Part shown: positions 47,349-60,995 of the stretch, piece after piece
Layout: each line of letters starts with the position of its first letter
Numbering within the stretch: position 1 is the stretch's first letter
NCBI GenBank assembly: GCA_963965975.1
Contig: OZ014411.1
Coordinates: 23,915,249-23,979,248 of the forward strand
Source of the DNA: Xestospongia bergquistia
Lineage: Eukaryota; Porifera; Demospongiae; Haplosclerida; Petrosiidae
Direction: 5' to 3'
DNA length: 64,000 nucleotides
The notes under the pieces: model-generated
Database searches by the model: none
What the model was told of the DNA's origin: nothing
Seen by the model: only the letters and a program-made list of their open reading frames with translations
Translations under genes and position numbers: made by a program

Positions 47349-50300
47349 TTACCAGACAAACTTAACTCTATCCTTGACTAACTCATAACAGTCCAACTCC
47401 TTACAACTCTCCTCATGTTCAATGGACATAAACAATTTTGTCTTGATATTACTAATGAGAGTGTTAACAATTACACTGACATCAGCACTTGTCAATGAAT
47501 TCTTTAAAAGAACTAGTTCTGCTAACGATGTTGTTGTCTTTAGTAAAGTAACTATTGTATCGGTACTTTCTGATGTAATTTGAGGATTCTGCTTGATTTC
47601 GAAGGTATTAAGCGTACAATTTTTGGTGAGACCTTCACAGATATACTTGAAATTCTTGTCAGTGATGTTACAATGAGAAAATCTAAGCACTCTAAGTGTT
47701 TTATTTACAGCTAACACTTTTGACAAATAAACTGAGTCTTCTTCTGTGACATCAAGTGATGAAAATAGTAATACCTCAAGTGAAGTATTTGTACAAAGAG
47801 AACTACTCATTTCTTTAATAACATTAGGAGTATTTGGATATAAAGAAAGGTTTAGCGTTTTCAACATGTTATTAGTTGGTAGTATCTCTGACAATGCAGA
47901 AATACAATACGGAGTAGCTAACGTTATCATAAGTCCATCAACTGAACACTTGTAAAGATTTCTAATAATTACTCGAGTACTTGCAGGATTTGACGCGTTA
48001 AGACGAATCGACCACTGTTTTCCATTTGGTTGCAGTTTGGCTAAGTCATCTATGACTTTTTCACATTCTTTAACAGTAGGTGTATTGAGTATAACTTCTG
48101 TATCAGCACTTTCCCATGGCCACATAATAAGTCCCTGTGTATACTCTGCTATAAAACAAGAAATGTATAAGATATAATTATAGTATAATGTATTATGTAA
48201 TAAATATATCATGGCTCAAAGTTTACAGTAGGGCAATATCATGGCTTTGAAGTGTATAGTGCAATATTACAAGATACAGTATACCTCAAGGCAAAGCTAA
48301 GGACTGATATTGAGAGGTAAAGGCCTGATATTGCTGTTATACACCAAGATGTCATCATTGTCATGGTACATATGATATATTCTATAGCTTATAAGGACAT
48401 CAGCATCTCTATCAAATTTATCACAATCAAGAGCTCACATTGATATATAGTGACAAAAATGTGCATGCTTAGAATGCTATTGCTGTTATACACCAAGATA
48501 CAAATGAGGAATTATGATCTATTCTGTGGCTTACAAACATCAAACTATAATTTTAAAATCCATCCTATAATTATTTTGGAAGACACTGACTTCACAGTAA
48601 AACATTGACAAAGATTGTAAAATTAGCAACAGCACCTTGAAAGACTAATGGCTATCATTGAAGTAGGAACGGGGAGTGCTAAGTCACCCCTCCCCAATAA
48701 TCGTACAAGAGGAACACATACAAACCAACCTACATGATTAATTATCAATTTAGTTTAAAACCACCTGATTGCCTCCCATCTTATCCATCCTATCATACTA
48801 CATACTGGATATAGAATATTAGAAATATACAAAAACAAGATAGTGAGAAGCTTTGAGCATTATTAGTCATAATAATCATCATACCTCTAAAGGTCAGTTA
48901 AAAATTAAAATTAAGATTAATTTAATTTTAAGATTAAAATTCATTGGTTGTTATATGCATTGGGAGTTAAAGGATGTAGTTTATTTTCATACAATATTCT
49001 TTAAAATCACATAAAGCAATATGATATTATAATGATGAAAACAAACATAACAAGTTGTATATAATTACAGATAACAAGTGGTTCAAAACAATTATAGGAC
49101 AGTCAGGCATGCATAATGTGCCAGGTAAAAAAAGAGGCAATATGAAATCAAAGCACAACTTGGGAAGTATGAACAGTAAGTTAATAAATAGATAGGAAAG
49201 ACTACATCATCTTTGTCAGTAATAATGGCATTAATTAAACATGCATATATGTAAGCTTTTTGCATTTGTGTCCATCCCCCTTTAATGCTAACTATTATAT
49301 ATAGATACCTTGGCTAAAATCTTGGTCAAAAATCTGTTCAAGTTTGTAATCCATTTCTGTCTTGTTGCCTCTTTTTTTTTTCACTTCTGTAGCTACAAAT
49401 ATTAAGGTACATATAGCTCAAATTACATCTAATTGACTTTACCTAAGTAGTCATGTATCTCATCAGCTTTGCGTTTATTTGTAACAAGAGGTCCCTCAAT
49501 AACAGTGATCACAGTCTCCCAGGATAGAAGATGTGACTCAGTAGAAGTTATCCAGGCATGAATGACTTTAGACAGTTTGTAGATATTGGTATCTTCTTTA
49601 TTTTTTAAGCCATCTAAAACATCGTGACTCACTTTCAGCCCTAACCCAATCTCATACCAATTATTACTTATGTCAGCTAAACGATTGACAAGATCATGTT
49701 CATCAGGAACCTCTTTCATAATACCTAAAATGTAATGTAATTATTAATAATAGACATTATCAATTCAATGACAACTGAAGAAAGGTATAACATTCTAATT
49801 GAAACAGTAATATTTAGACAGATGATAGCACTGTTCACGTATAGGGATTCATGACATATTTCTAATTAGCCAAACAATAATAGTATTATGAAATTGTTGT
49901 TGCGCTATCAGAATTATACTTTTGTAATCTTCATTTAGAGCACTTTGTAATGTGAACAGTGATCTTCATATAACATGACATAATAGAGAGATTCTACTTT
50001 ATTCATATTGCATGTATCTATCCTCTCTTGGAGGAATTCTATTAGCCTATATATACTATGGGCTCTAAACTATAGATATAGCAAAACTCAGGTTTATATA
50101 ATTAATCTATCTATATTATCAATTGAGGATTCATAACAAGAGAATCAATAATTATATAAGACGCCTAATTTACAAGTTTTCGGTAGGCAATACTATCAAA
50201 TTGTATTAATTACATAATATTAGATATTTTGGGTGTAGATTACACTTATCAATGTACTGGGTAATCCAGGTAGGTGGAAAATAGAAAACATAAGAGAAAA

Positions 50301-51169
50301 TATATAATCAAGAAATTCAAACTCAAAAGAAACCAGAAGTAGGAACTCTTGTATTACAGAGTACTTATTATTAAATCTACCCACATATCCATAGAACTTA
50401 ATACTTGAACATATAAAGGACAGTTAGAAGTCTCCCGAACATGATTCAATGCAATCAGTGGTCTTTAAACCTTAATAATTATAGCTCTGAAGCTCATGAC
50501 ATTTAAAGATGTAGCTTTTGCTACATTTGCAAGTATAGAAAGCGAATTGCATGTTAAAGGAAATTAATTGCTGTTCATGTATTGTACATTTAAGTGTTTA
50601 GGCATAAATGATAACCTTGTTAAAGGTCAAAAGATAAGTATACAAATCTATAAAAATCAGTACTCGTAATACAGCTCATTTCTCATTTACATTTTCATTT
50701 CCACATTGTATTTTCCAACCTACTTATAATTACTAACAACAATCATTCTACACATGCAGTAGAGCATATATCAAGTGGTTTAATCATAATATTAGTTTGT
50801 CTTGTCATTTAAACCAACTCTGTCAGTTTGTCACAGCAAATTGAAATTTTTAAATTGTTGATGCAAGCCCTGATTAAGCATGCACAGTTGCACACAAAAG
50901 TCTTGTTCAACCTTAGTGACATTATAATCATTAGATGATAAAGCAGTTTGGGAATGTAATTAGTACTTGTATAACACAGGTAAGCTTTTTACAGTATGTA
51001 GGCTGGGCCGCTATATTATATTTAAACTTATTGGGGCCTCTTTTGATCTTAACCTGTTTTATTTATCATAAAAGTCAAACTTACCAGAAATATCAACTTC
51101 CATATGATACTTTTTGGCCTCTGACTGCTCTCTTTTAGTTTCTTCATCTTGTGGTCGCTTCATCGCCAT
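47349..51169 (-). CDS. Death domain plus LRR protein
   Basis: Four exons, 51085-51169, 49443-49724, 49309-49392 and 47349-48148, all introns phase 1; about 416 residues. Exon 1 gives a charged start (MAMKRPQDEETKREQSEAKK). Exon 2 is a Death domain: DLVNRLADISNNWYEIGLGL, an LKNKEDTNIYKLSKVIHAWI segment and LLSWETVITVIEGP. Exon 3 is short and charged (VKKKRGNKTEMDYKLEQIF). Exon 4 encodes a MWPWESADTEVILNTPTVKE region and LRRs (LKTLNLSLYPNTPNVIKEM, LRVLRFSHCNITDKNFKYI). It is the closest relative of 44505-47209 and shares the plan of 27019-28907 without the long coiled coil. Likely an intracellular adaptor or receptor-like protein. A foldback element starts about 100 bp upstream. Confidence 0.8.
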
Positions 51170-51227
51170 GTTAATATGTAAAAGGTGGATTCGGCATTGC
51201 CGCAATGACGGTAGTCTCCTCCTATAT

Positions 51228-51233
51228 CACGTG
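51228..51233. promoter_or_regulatory. CACGTG E-box upstream of the Death-LRR gene
   Basis: A perfect CACGTG lies about 60 bp upstream of the ATG at 51169. Confidence 0.45.
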
Positions 51234-51271
51234 CCTGTTTGTCTTTTGAATAACGAAAAATCCTACGGAAC

Positions 51272-51984
51272 TACGGAAGCCGCAGACGGACATTCCAATT
51301 CCTTTTTCTTATTTCTTCCGCGAACCTTGGTGTATTTAAAAATTCCAATTAACGATCCAATTGATGAGTCCAATTTCTCATTCCTAATTCCATTTTTGTG
51401 CATGTGCGCCATTTCTAGGCTTTTCTTGTTACTTAATAAAACGTGGATAGCGAGTACCACGAGCCATCTCTTAGAGTCGAGCGTCAGCGAGATGTTTCCA
51501 GTTAGGTTGGGTCCCTAACTTTGGTTGTATATTGTAGTTCTATTATTTAGAGAAGCCGAGAACGGACATTAAAACTCTGTATAATCCCGCTATATTGAAT
51601 TTGGAAATAGGAATTGGAATGTCCGTCTGAGGCTTCGGACGGAACCCTCAGACAATTCCTATTTCCTAATTCAATTAAACGGGGTTATACGGAGTTTGAA
51701 TGTCCGTCCTTGGCTTCGCCAAATAATATAACTACAATATACGACCAAAGTCAGGGACCCAACCTAACTGTTCGCTGACGCTCGATTCTAAGTAACAGCT
51801 CGTGGTACTCGCGCTTGGCGTTTTATTAAGTAACAAGAAAAGCCTAGAGATGGCTGGCGCACATGCCAAAAGTGGTAACAAATTGAACTCATAAACTGGG
51901 TCGTTAATTGGGATTTTAAATACGCCAAGGTTAGCGGAAGAAAAAAGAAACAGGAATTGGAATATCCGTCTGAGGCTTCCGTAT
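51272..51984. mobile_element. Foldback: two copies of the 361-bp element head to head
   Basis: The left half (51272-51636) and right half (51637-51984) are inverted copies of each other and both resemble the element at 34158-34518 (shared AGGCTTTTCTTGTTACTTAA, TTGGTTGTATATTGTAG). Each half carries its own terminal repeats (GGAAGCCGCAGACGGACATT and GTCCGTCTGAGGCTTC). It is GC-richer than the surroundings and lies immediately upstream of the Death-LRR gene, so it could influence its promoter. The open frames inside follow from the repeat. Confidence 0.85.
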
Positions 51985-52063
51985 AAATCCTAAATTGAAT
52001 TAGTTAAATTAGTTCTGCATGATCTCTGTGCATTGGTGTTTACTGTTAAGAATTCTATAGGTA

Positions 52064-52112
52064 AGTATGCAGTTTCTGCGCATCTATATAGATGCACATG
52101 CAGAAACTGCAT
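52064..52112. repeat. Short palindrome (hairpin)
   Basis: TGCAGTTTCTGCGCATCTAT pairs with ATAGATGCACATGCAGAAAC and the following TGCA, with a short mismatch. It could form a stem of about 20 bp. No flanking gene feature explains it. Confidence 0.6.
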
Positions 52113-54101
52113 AATTAGCAGGTTTATCAGCAAAGACATGCAGCATGTACACACTGTAAAGATTAACAGACTATAGAAGATCATAATAACGATGTAAATA
52201 AAGATTACTATCTTACATCAGAAAAAGTGGAGCATGAGTTACTACTGCATGGGTAAAATTAATTATTAACAGATGGTGAACCCCACAGATCTCTCCAGAT
52301 CTAGAGAGGACAATTCAAGGATTGGAACTTAGACCAAATTGAAACTGATTATTCCTTGGAAAAGCAGATGATACTATTGAACTAGGAGTTAACAGAGTAG
52401 AATGTGTCTACAAATTAAAGATGACAGATTTAATCACCTCTGCCAACCAAGATCTTGCAGGAAGGTAAGAAATCACAGATAGCAAACGTTAAGATGGTGC
52501 CTGTAATTCCAAAACCATTCAACATATTATCAACAATGATCAACAATGATCGATAATAACAATTAAAAGTTATCATCGATCATTGGACCTAAAAGTCAAA
52601 GGGACAATGGGTTCATTGTTGTCTATGCTAGTCAATATACCTTAAGGCAATAGCTCTTCCATAGCCAAATTGACAGAAGATTGGAGTACACAGGAACCTG
52701 TAGCCACTTATGTATTGAAATGAGGGATAAGGTACAAGAGATGTCCAAATTAGCATGAAGTAATATTCAAGAGTCCAAATGATAATCTTAAATATGAAGT
52801 GGTCAGGTGTCAGGACCATATAAGATTATCCACAAGTAAGCAAAATTAATCTGAATTTGAAATTTCTGGTAGAAAGAAAAACAAAATAATATACTTAATG
52901 AAAAAGTAGTTTCTTTGTTCTTGTGGTCTGTTTGCTAATGATCACAGAGAGGATCAGGAGACTGAAAGATAAAACATTATTTTGTTCCAAAGGAAGATGG
53001 CATGTCATGTTGACTTCAGACAATTTAATCAGTTTGATGCATATCCAATACATGAGTGAGAAAGATATTTGAGAATATAGAGTCTCTCAAAGTACCTGTT
53101 AATAAAACTAGGCCATTGGCCAATACAGCAATAGAATATGACAAAAGACTGCCTTCAACACAAAATTTGGATTGATTAAGCTCAAGAGCATCTCAGTTAA
53201 AGGTCTGCATGGACAGCATTTGTGATGTGTTATTATTCTTGTCCAATTAAAATGGACATGCTGATACATGTACATACACATGGTTCAAAACAGTCAAAAC
53301 TTCTCAAGGTGCGATATAGATAGCACACTCATCTAATTAAAATGCTAATGGAAAGTAGAACTCAATTCTATCCTGCATTTTACAGGAGGACGGTATGTTA
53401 CAAAATGGCTCTATTTTTTAATTATTCCTTTTCCTTATACTAGTGCATTTTGGGTTTTACTATTTAGCCATAAAGGTCAAATATGTCACTATTTCTTTAA
53501 TCTTTCTTTTTTCTTTATCAGACATTTTAGAAGATATAGAAGGAATGTTTTTTCTGCTTCTGGTATGAAATGGTAGTTCATGTCATATTTGTTTTGTCAC
53601 CTAGTTAATTAGATATATCTTTTTCTATAGTATATGCAAAATAATGAGTTGTGGTTACAGAGTTATCCATTTTTCATTAAAAATTAAACAATATTCTCTT
53701 AAAAGTTAAACTCATCTTTATCATATTAATTGATATGTATATACTATATGTATGCACAATGAAAAGTATATATCATAAGATAATAAAGATGTATATTATA
53801 TGGCTTAATACATTTTTACTTTCTGTAAAAATGACATCCTCCAGTAACTTGCTTTTGAAACAGGTGTATGTATTGAAATACTATACATTGTAGAATCCAA
53901 TATAACACTTAATTGATTTTGCATGTATACAACATAGAACTTGAAAGATATGTGCATATGTGGGTTGGGCTGCTTCATTATTTTTGATACTGTATATATA
54001 TGGCCAGGTTTTGATTGAATCATATCTTTGTTCAAAGTAAATGATGAGCATATTATGTATAATGTATGATAACATAATTCAGTTGAAAGTGGAGATCTGT
54101 A
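52113..54101. other. Intergenic, no gene recognised
   Basis: About 2 kb without convincing exons or motifs on either strand. Short frames at 52628-52819 and 53805-54075 have no recognisable family and low-complexity AT composition. Confidence 0.5.
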
Positions 54102-56493
54102 TTAATCACACAGTTTAGAATTAAATACTTTTAATAAGTCATCATGTTCTTTTAATGCAAAGTTCAAGACTCTCTTTTGATAATACTTTCCACTAATGGA
54201 GTCTAAGTTATCAATGACATCGTCTAACAGATGAGCTCGACCGACTATACTACCATTTGGTTCACACTTGATGTGGGTCACATGAACGTGGAGATGATAG
54301 AAAGATGGTTGATAATGGATGTACAGCCTTAATTGGTTGCCAGGGATACCATACTTAGTAGAAACAGCTGCCTATAAATAAACATAAATTACAGTTGAGT
54401 AAATAATTAAGTGAATAAGACAAGTAATATCACTATAAACAAACTTATATACATGTATAATATGAAATAGTTAAATGATAATTTATTTTCCTCTAAAAGC
54501 AATGAAAACTCATTCAAACATTCAAAACCTTGCTTATAACCATACAATTGTTATTTTAAAATTAGAGTACATTGCTGTGTACCCTTGGCATTAACATACC
54601 TTTCCCTTTTCATCAATGTTCTTTAATAATGGTAAGTGTTCATTGTTAACATCTCTCAAAGATAATAACCCTCTCTGTCTTACAATAGCAAGTAAATAAA
54701 GGTCATTGATGTCTTCAGTGTCCCATTTTAAATCAGGTAACAAAACAAATCCAGTTATGGGGTCAGGATCATTGTAGATAACTCGATCTGCCTCACTTTT
54801 TCCATCTAGTATATTATAAACCCACTATATGACAAGAAATAAAATTTAATTTATATTGTTACAATTATTAAAAAATTACTTAATAATACAAAAACGTGGT
54901 AAACCTAAAGTATGTTCACATTAACTTTGACCTTTTATGCTGTTGTTTTTAACCATAGCTTTGTCTTTTCTAGTTCTATTTGTAATTATAAGATACCACA
55001 CCAATTATAGTACTTTCAGTTATTAACATAGTATTAGTCTGTAATTAATATATTTGATAATTCCAAAGCTATGCTATGTAAACTATGGCAATAATGATAT
55101 ATATATATATAAAGTTGTGTATTATAATATAGTGAAGCCATTAAAAATGATATGCATGGTCAAAGTAAGACTTCAGTGGCTACAAAGCAGTGAACATTGT
55201 ACATATGTGCCTTAACAATTAACATCATTATATGTGTTCTGCTAACATGAAAGGGTCTTATCCCTGCCTTAATGTGCTAATATATCATAGATCAAGAAAG
55301 TTTCATTGTTAAAAAAAGTTCGAACGTTGGACGACGTACAAAAATTAATTACACAAACATTATTAAACATTGAAATATTTATAGTAAGTAGTGCGCATGT
55401 TACATGGTGGTGTAAAATTTAGGGTTAATAAATTTTCATACATGCCTCTTGTGTATAAATTTTTTAACATGTTAATTTTTTATATGAAACTTTTATAACG
55501 TGAAAGTTTCCCAATCTACAGTATATGTACATTATTGATATTGATACCATAGATGCTACAGTGCCTGCCTTTTTGCTATTGTTTATACAGTATATTATTA
55601 GGAAGTATTTTCATTAAGTTCAAGTATTGTAAAACATTTCATCAATTTTTGGTATGGAACTAAATTTAGGTCAAATCAAATTTTAGGAATACCATAACAT
55701 CATGATTGACAGAAATTGAGATAAATTGTTGGCTACCACATTCAAAACAGCAGGCCAGAATTAGGGAGTATGCTGACAGACACATGTATGAATGCCACAA
55801 TAACATAAACTATAAGGTCATCTATTTGCAATTTTCAAGACAAATGTTAGTCAGATTCAGATTTGTTCGACTAATTACTAGTACTACTGGTGTGGCATCT
55901 CAAACCCTAAACACTTCCAAAATTCAAACTGATACTATATTACAAGGCAATTTATAAAGATACAACAGATTTGGAGATTAAGCAGAATAATGATAACACC
56001 ATTCACTGACCTGTAGACCTAGAGCTTGAGTTTCAATGTATGGTTTAGTAATTAAATGATAGTCATCAGGGGTCTCTCTTATCATGTACAGTTGTTGCTC
56101 TGAGTACTTTTTGATATGTTTATCACTTGCAGGATAAATAGTGGTCAACTGTAAGTTACCAAAACCATCAGTTGTCTCACTGCTTAGTGTGGTAGCCTTG
56201 TACTGGCCATAAATATCATTTTGAAAGTTTAATGACAATTGAGTAGATGAGGAAAATATAACTGACACTTCATCTCTGTGAATGGGTTGTTTTTCAACTA
56301 ACACAACAGCTCTTTTACAAATTGGTTCATCTTCAGAAAATGACCCACAGACTGCAATTGACTTTTGTCTAGTGTCTTGTGAAAGGATTCGCTCGACTTT
56401 GAAGTTATTAAAGTTGGAGATGACCAGATGCTTTGTCGGAGGTGATGATAAAGTATGGTCAGATACAGGACTGTCGACTTGATCAAACTGCAT
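54102..56493 (-). CDS. DCPS: Scavenger mRNA-decapping enzyme DcpS
   Basis: Three exons, 56011-56493, 54600-54824 and 54102-54371, phase 0 at both introns; about 325 residues, the usual size. It hydrolyses residual m7GpppN cap after 3'-to-5' mRNA decay. Exon 1 is the N-terminal dimerisation domain ([38 protein letters not shown]). Exon 2 carries [20 protein letters not shown] and [11 protein letters not shown]. Exon 3 has the HIT histidine triad, YHLHVHVTH, followed by [12 protein letters not shown]. All catalytic histidines are present. Start: ATG at 56493 (MQFDQVDSP), close to a CACGTG and a GGGGGCGG box. It is divergent from CNOT4. Highly conserved family; assignment is secure. Confidence 0.96.
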
Positions 56494-56730
56494 TGTTCAC
56501 AACTACATGTGTTTCCTTCCTTAAGGGGGCGGAGATTTTCAGGGCACGTGAGTTTAAACCACGCCCACTTGCTCAATTGCGTCTTTTGCTCTTCATTTGA
56601 GTGAGTGAGTACTTTTAACCGTTACAGGCCCGTTTTATTAAAGTTTTTACTTTGTTTTCATCGTGTACGAGATTGATCTTGTGATTTTCCCTCTGAATCA
56701 TACATCTCCAAGCTAAAACATCTCACAATA
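56494..56730. promoter_or_regulatory. Shared bidirectional promoter of DCPS and CNOT4
   Basis: The two ATGs (56493 minus, 56731 plus) are 237 bp apart. The gap contains GGGGGCGG (56525-56532), CACGTG (56545-56550) and CCACGCCCA (56559-56567), GC-rich motifs in AT-rich DNA. No TATA box is obvious. Confidence 0.7.
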
Positions 56731-57108
56731 ATGGATGAGCCTGAAGTAAGTTGACAGGGACCCTAATATGTCGTCACTATCAAGTAATGCTGATATTGAC
56801 AAAAGCATTTTTTGTAAACCATAGAACTTAAAGCTGTATATCTTAATTTTAAATATAATACTAGCACCTTTGTAAATTGATTGAGATGTTTTATTGTCAT
56901 GAGAAAATTTATGACAACAGTAATGGTGTGCTGGCACTACTCTCTTTCTCTCTCTCTCTCTCTGTAGTGCCCTCTTTGTTTGGAACCTCTAGCTATTGAT
57001 GACATTAATTTCTATCCATGTGAATGTCGTTATCAGGTAAGTGTACATGTACATTCAAATATAGTACATTTACTGTTTGTAACAAACTTTAAATGTGGAA
57101 TATTATAC

Positions 57109-57139
<31 letters not shown>

Positions 57140-60100
57140 AAAAGATTTGTAGATTTTGTTGGCACAGAATTAGAACTGATGAAGGAGGAAGATGCCCACA
57201 TTGTAGAACGGTAAGTTACTTACATTGAAAGGAGTTAGTACATGTACATGTAATACTTGAGTTACTGAACATTGTCATTGACATAATAAGACAATAAATT
57301 ACATAATAAAAATCACTTTCTTAAAAGTAGCTAATTTATTCTCTTTTCTTGGTCTTGTTAGCTTGTTATATATAATATAAATATGTTAGAATTTAATTCT
57401 GTGGTTAATTGGATAACTTCTATGTACATATATATAACTTCATAGATACAGAATAACATTACATACAACTTGTAAAATCTATTGTAAAAAGTCAGTTACA
57501 TACAATAATATACATTGTATAGTAATACCATTATACCATTATATTAGGATTGTATAGAGTTCTTGTATTATACAGTTACTGTACTGCCATTGTAATAAAT
57601 ACATGTAGTTAATGGTAGTGGAAATACGTTTATGGCCTTTTCACTGCATATATGAGTTATATAATACATAACAATAATGTAGTACAGTTTATTTCAATTG
57701 ATTTTATTGTTGTCTTGTTTGTAGATATATTCAGAGAACCCAGCAGAATATACACCTCCTTCACCAGAACAGTATGTATTGTACATAGTACTTTATTATT
57801 TCTATATTCTAATATAAATCCACTTATATTATTATAATGATATTCCTATTGTTGGACAACATAATTAAGGTTGGTATGTGTTATTTGGAGGTGGGGGAGA
57901 ATCAGTTTTTGGAATTAGAGTGATGAGGTTTAATTGGTTATCATCAAATATGACAAGCTACTCTGCAGTATAAGAGTATTTTGTTTATAAACTGTTAAGT
58001 TTTATGTGCTTTTATAAGTAGTAAGTGGCAACAAGACATGACTTTTTATCATAACTGTTGTTATTATGCTCAAAGTAGAGTGATCTTATTGGTTTGCTCT
58101 GTATACAATAACTGTTAATACATTAACTTTATAGACAATACCATCCTTCCAACTGTCTTTAGTAAAAAAAAAGTTGTCATGAACCAAAAGGTGCTTGTAT
58201 TATTATTATTTTATAATAAATGTACATGATGAGATAATTGTCAATGCTTGAGAATTCCCTTAACCACAAATTAGTATGTGTATACATTACAAAAGAACGT
58301 GAGAGTAATACACATGATATGTATTACACAAAGAAATTGTTTTAGTTAGCATCTACTATAATATATTTAATAGATGATTTATTTATACAGTGTTGTTGTT
58401 GTTGTTGTTGTTTGAGTTAGCTTTCAATTCCATTAGTAGTGTTTCTTTTTTAAACAAAATTATTTATTGCTCAATTATTTAGTTAATTACTGTGTGTATG
58501 TATTACTTGTAGAATTGCTAAGCTAAAAGAGAAAAGTAGAAAGAAAAATCATGAGAAAAAACAGAAAATTGTTGAGAGTAGAAAAAACTTATCAGAAGTC
58601 CGGTAATTGTCTATCATACATGTACATATATTATATAACATATATAAGTCTAATAATGTATGTGTCTGTCATGTTACTAATATTGTTTATATAATATTGT
58701 ATATATTTGACTTAATTTGGGAAAACATGCATGTATTACTGAAAAATTATGAATGAATGGTTACATATATGTGGTTGCTGCACAGTCATTTTGTGCAGTG
58801 TGTTTACCAAATATGGTATCCAAATACTTAAATGATAGGTCTTCTGGATAATGAGATCAGTAAACATCCTTCATTAAATGGCTGCACAGCAACCACATAG
58901 ACACAACCACTTGTTTAAAATTTTCAAGTCAATATGTTTGTGGTTTTTGTGAATTTAGTCACATATTATATAATGTATGTGTGTGTGACCTTATTTATGA
59001 AAAGTGACCACTGTTAAAACACTTTTAAAACAATTTTGTATACATACAGTTACCATAAGTAGTTGTGCATATATAGCAACTGTATGTAAACAAAAGTGTT
59101 TTTTAAATGTTTTAACAGTGGTCCCTTTTCACATATCTGGTCACAAATGTTTTGCCAGAAGTACTCCCTTGCTGCAAATCAGGTCATATATACATACATA
59201 TATGTGTGTGTCACAATATTGTTAATATCTATATGTATGCAATGGTCTTATTATTGTCATGTTGTATTATATATGATTTGAGTTCATTAATTCTTTCAAA
59301 TTGTACATGTATATTTATATAGTCTGGATATTTTTGCTTTACCACTGATAATTATAATACAATTATATGTACATCAAATTCATTTCAATTACTAGACGCA
59401 GTCAATGTATTGTTTATTATTAATACTTTACAATTGATCAATTCAACACCTCTATTGTATTAACTAGTATTTTGTTTGAGGAACAAAAGTCTAATGTCTT
59501 AAAGATTAAAGAGATATATTAAAGTTATAAATAAAATTATCTCAATTGAATACTAACACTTACAATTTTGTTATTGCTAACTTTACAAACATTTATATAT
59601 ATTCTTGATCATTAGAGTTGTTCAGAAAAACTTGGTATTTGTTTTGGGGTTGTCACCACGACTAGCTGACCCTGAGGCATGTGATTTGATTATTGAAATA
59701 CACCAATTATGTTTGTTTTCTATAGATATTGAAAAAACAGGAATTTTTTGGTAAATTTGGTAAAATTTATAAAGTAGTCATCAATCATCACACTGTCTAT
59801 AATGGCACACTGGTTAGTTAGACATTAAATGTCATATCAATTATATATATATCAATTGAGTCATTAAATTTGTCACTATTCTGTGTATTATCTGAAACTT
59901 ATAAAAATTGCAACAGTCCAGATAAAACTCTTTGATGTGGTCAATTAGAGTATTATTATTAATAATAGATTTTAATTTGTGGCCATCTGTCACAATGAAT
60001 ATAGATAATAATCACTCCCACAAACATACTAGTAGAACTGGAGTATATAATTTAGCTATATAGCATGAACATTTTATTTATTTCTATACATGCTTAATTT

Positions 60101-60963
60101 TGAGTTGGGCCCTGCTGCTAAAATATGTTGACTTATGTATATACATAACTATATAACTATATGAAAAATTCAAACAAGTAATGAAATGCAATGAAAAACA
60201 GGAATGTTGCTATTTCCTATCATTAATTAATGATATTAATTAAGGACACGTCCAAACAGCATCCTACATCATATGTAGATAGTGTGTTGTATTATTAATG
60301 ATACTCAATGCAATTATCATCCATTCCAAACATACTGGACTTGTAGAGCTATGATTGTAGTTAATGACATGTCCCACAGACATGAAATAACCAACAAAAG
60401 CATGTAAGCATTATCTCTGGTTCTACCAAAGCAAAACTTTGTTGGGCTCAGAGTCCCATTCAAAAATTGTGTCAAGTAGTAACCTACTACTTTATAAAAC
60501 AAAGATGGTTAAACAGCACTTAAAGTTTATATAAGCTGGATATTATTATACTGTTGACTGAATGGTTGCACTTGTGGGATTGCTAACCATCAACTAGATT
60601 CACAGTTGCAGACAGGATGTGGTCTGCAGTTACTATTGGAGCATGTTGTGAGTCAGCCATGAAGAAAATCTAAGTCTTTTCTACTAGAATTTCCTTAATA
60701 TTTTTACCACCTGGTGGTACACACAATAGTTTATGGTCACATGATATGTATGCACTATAGCAACCAATGAATTTCTTTAATGATGATGGTGTGACTGTAA
60801 AATTTTAATTATTATGATTATGTCAACTTTTCTAGGGGCCTAGCGTTAGTGCATATGTCACCTACCAACGACCAGAAGATGCTTCCAAAGCTATTCAAGC
60901 TGTCAACAATGCCTTTATAGATGGAAGATATTTGAAGTAAGTAGCTTTGTAATGTTAAATTAA

Positions 60964-60995
<32 letters not shown>

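Noticed and set aside
51114-51518. Plus-strand open frame of 134 codons across the foldback
   Set aside because: It starts antisense to exon 1 of the Death-LRR gene and continues into the inverted-repeat element; the same phrase recurs in the element copy at 34268-34507 on the other strand.
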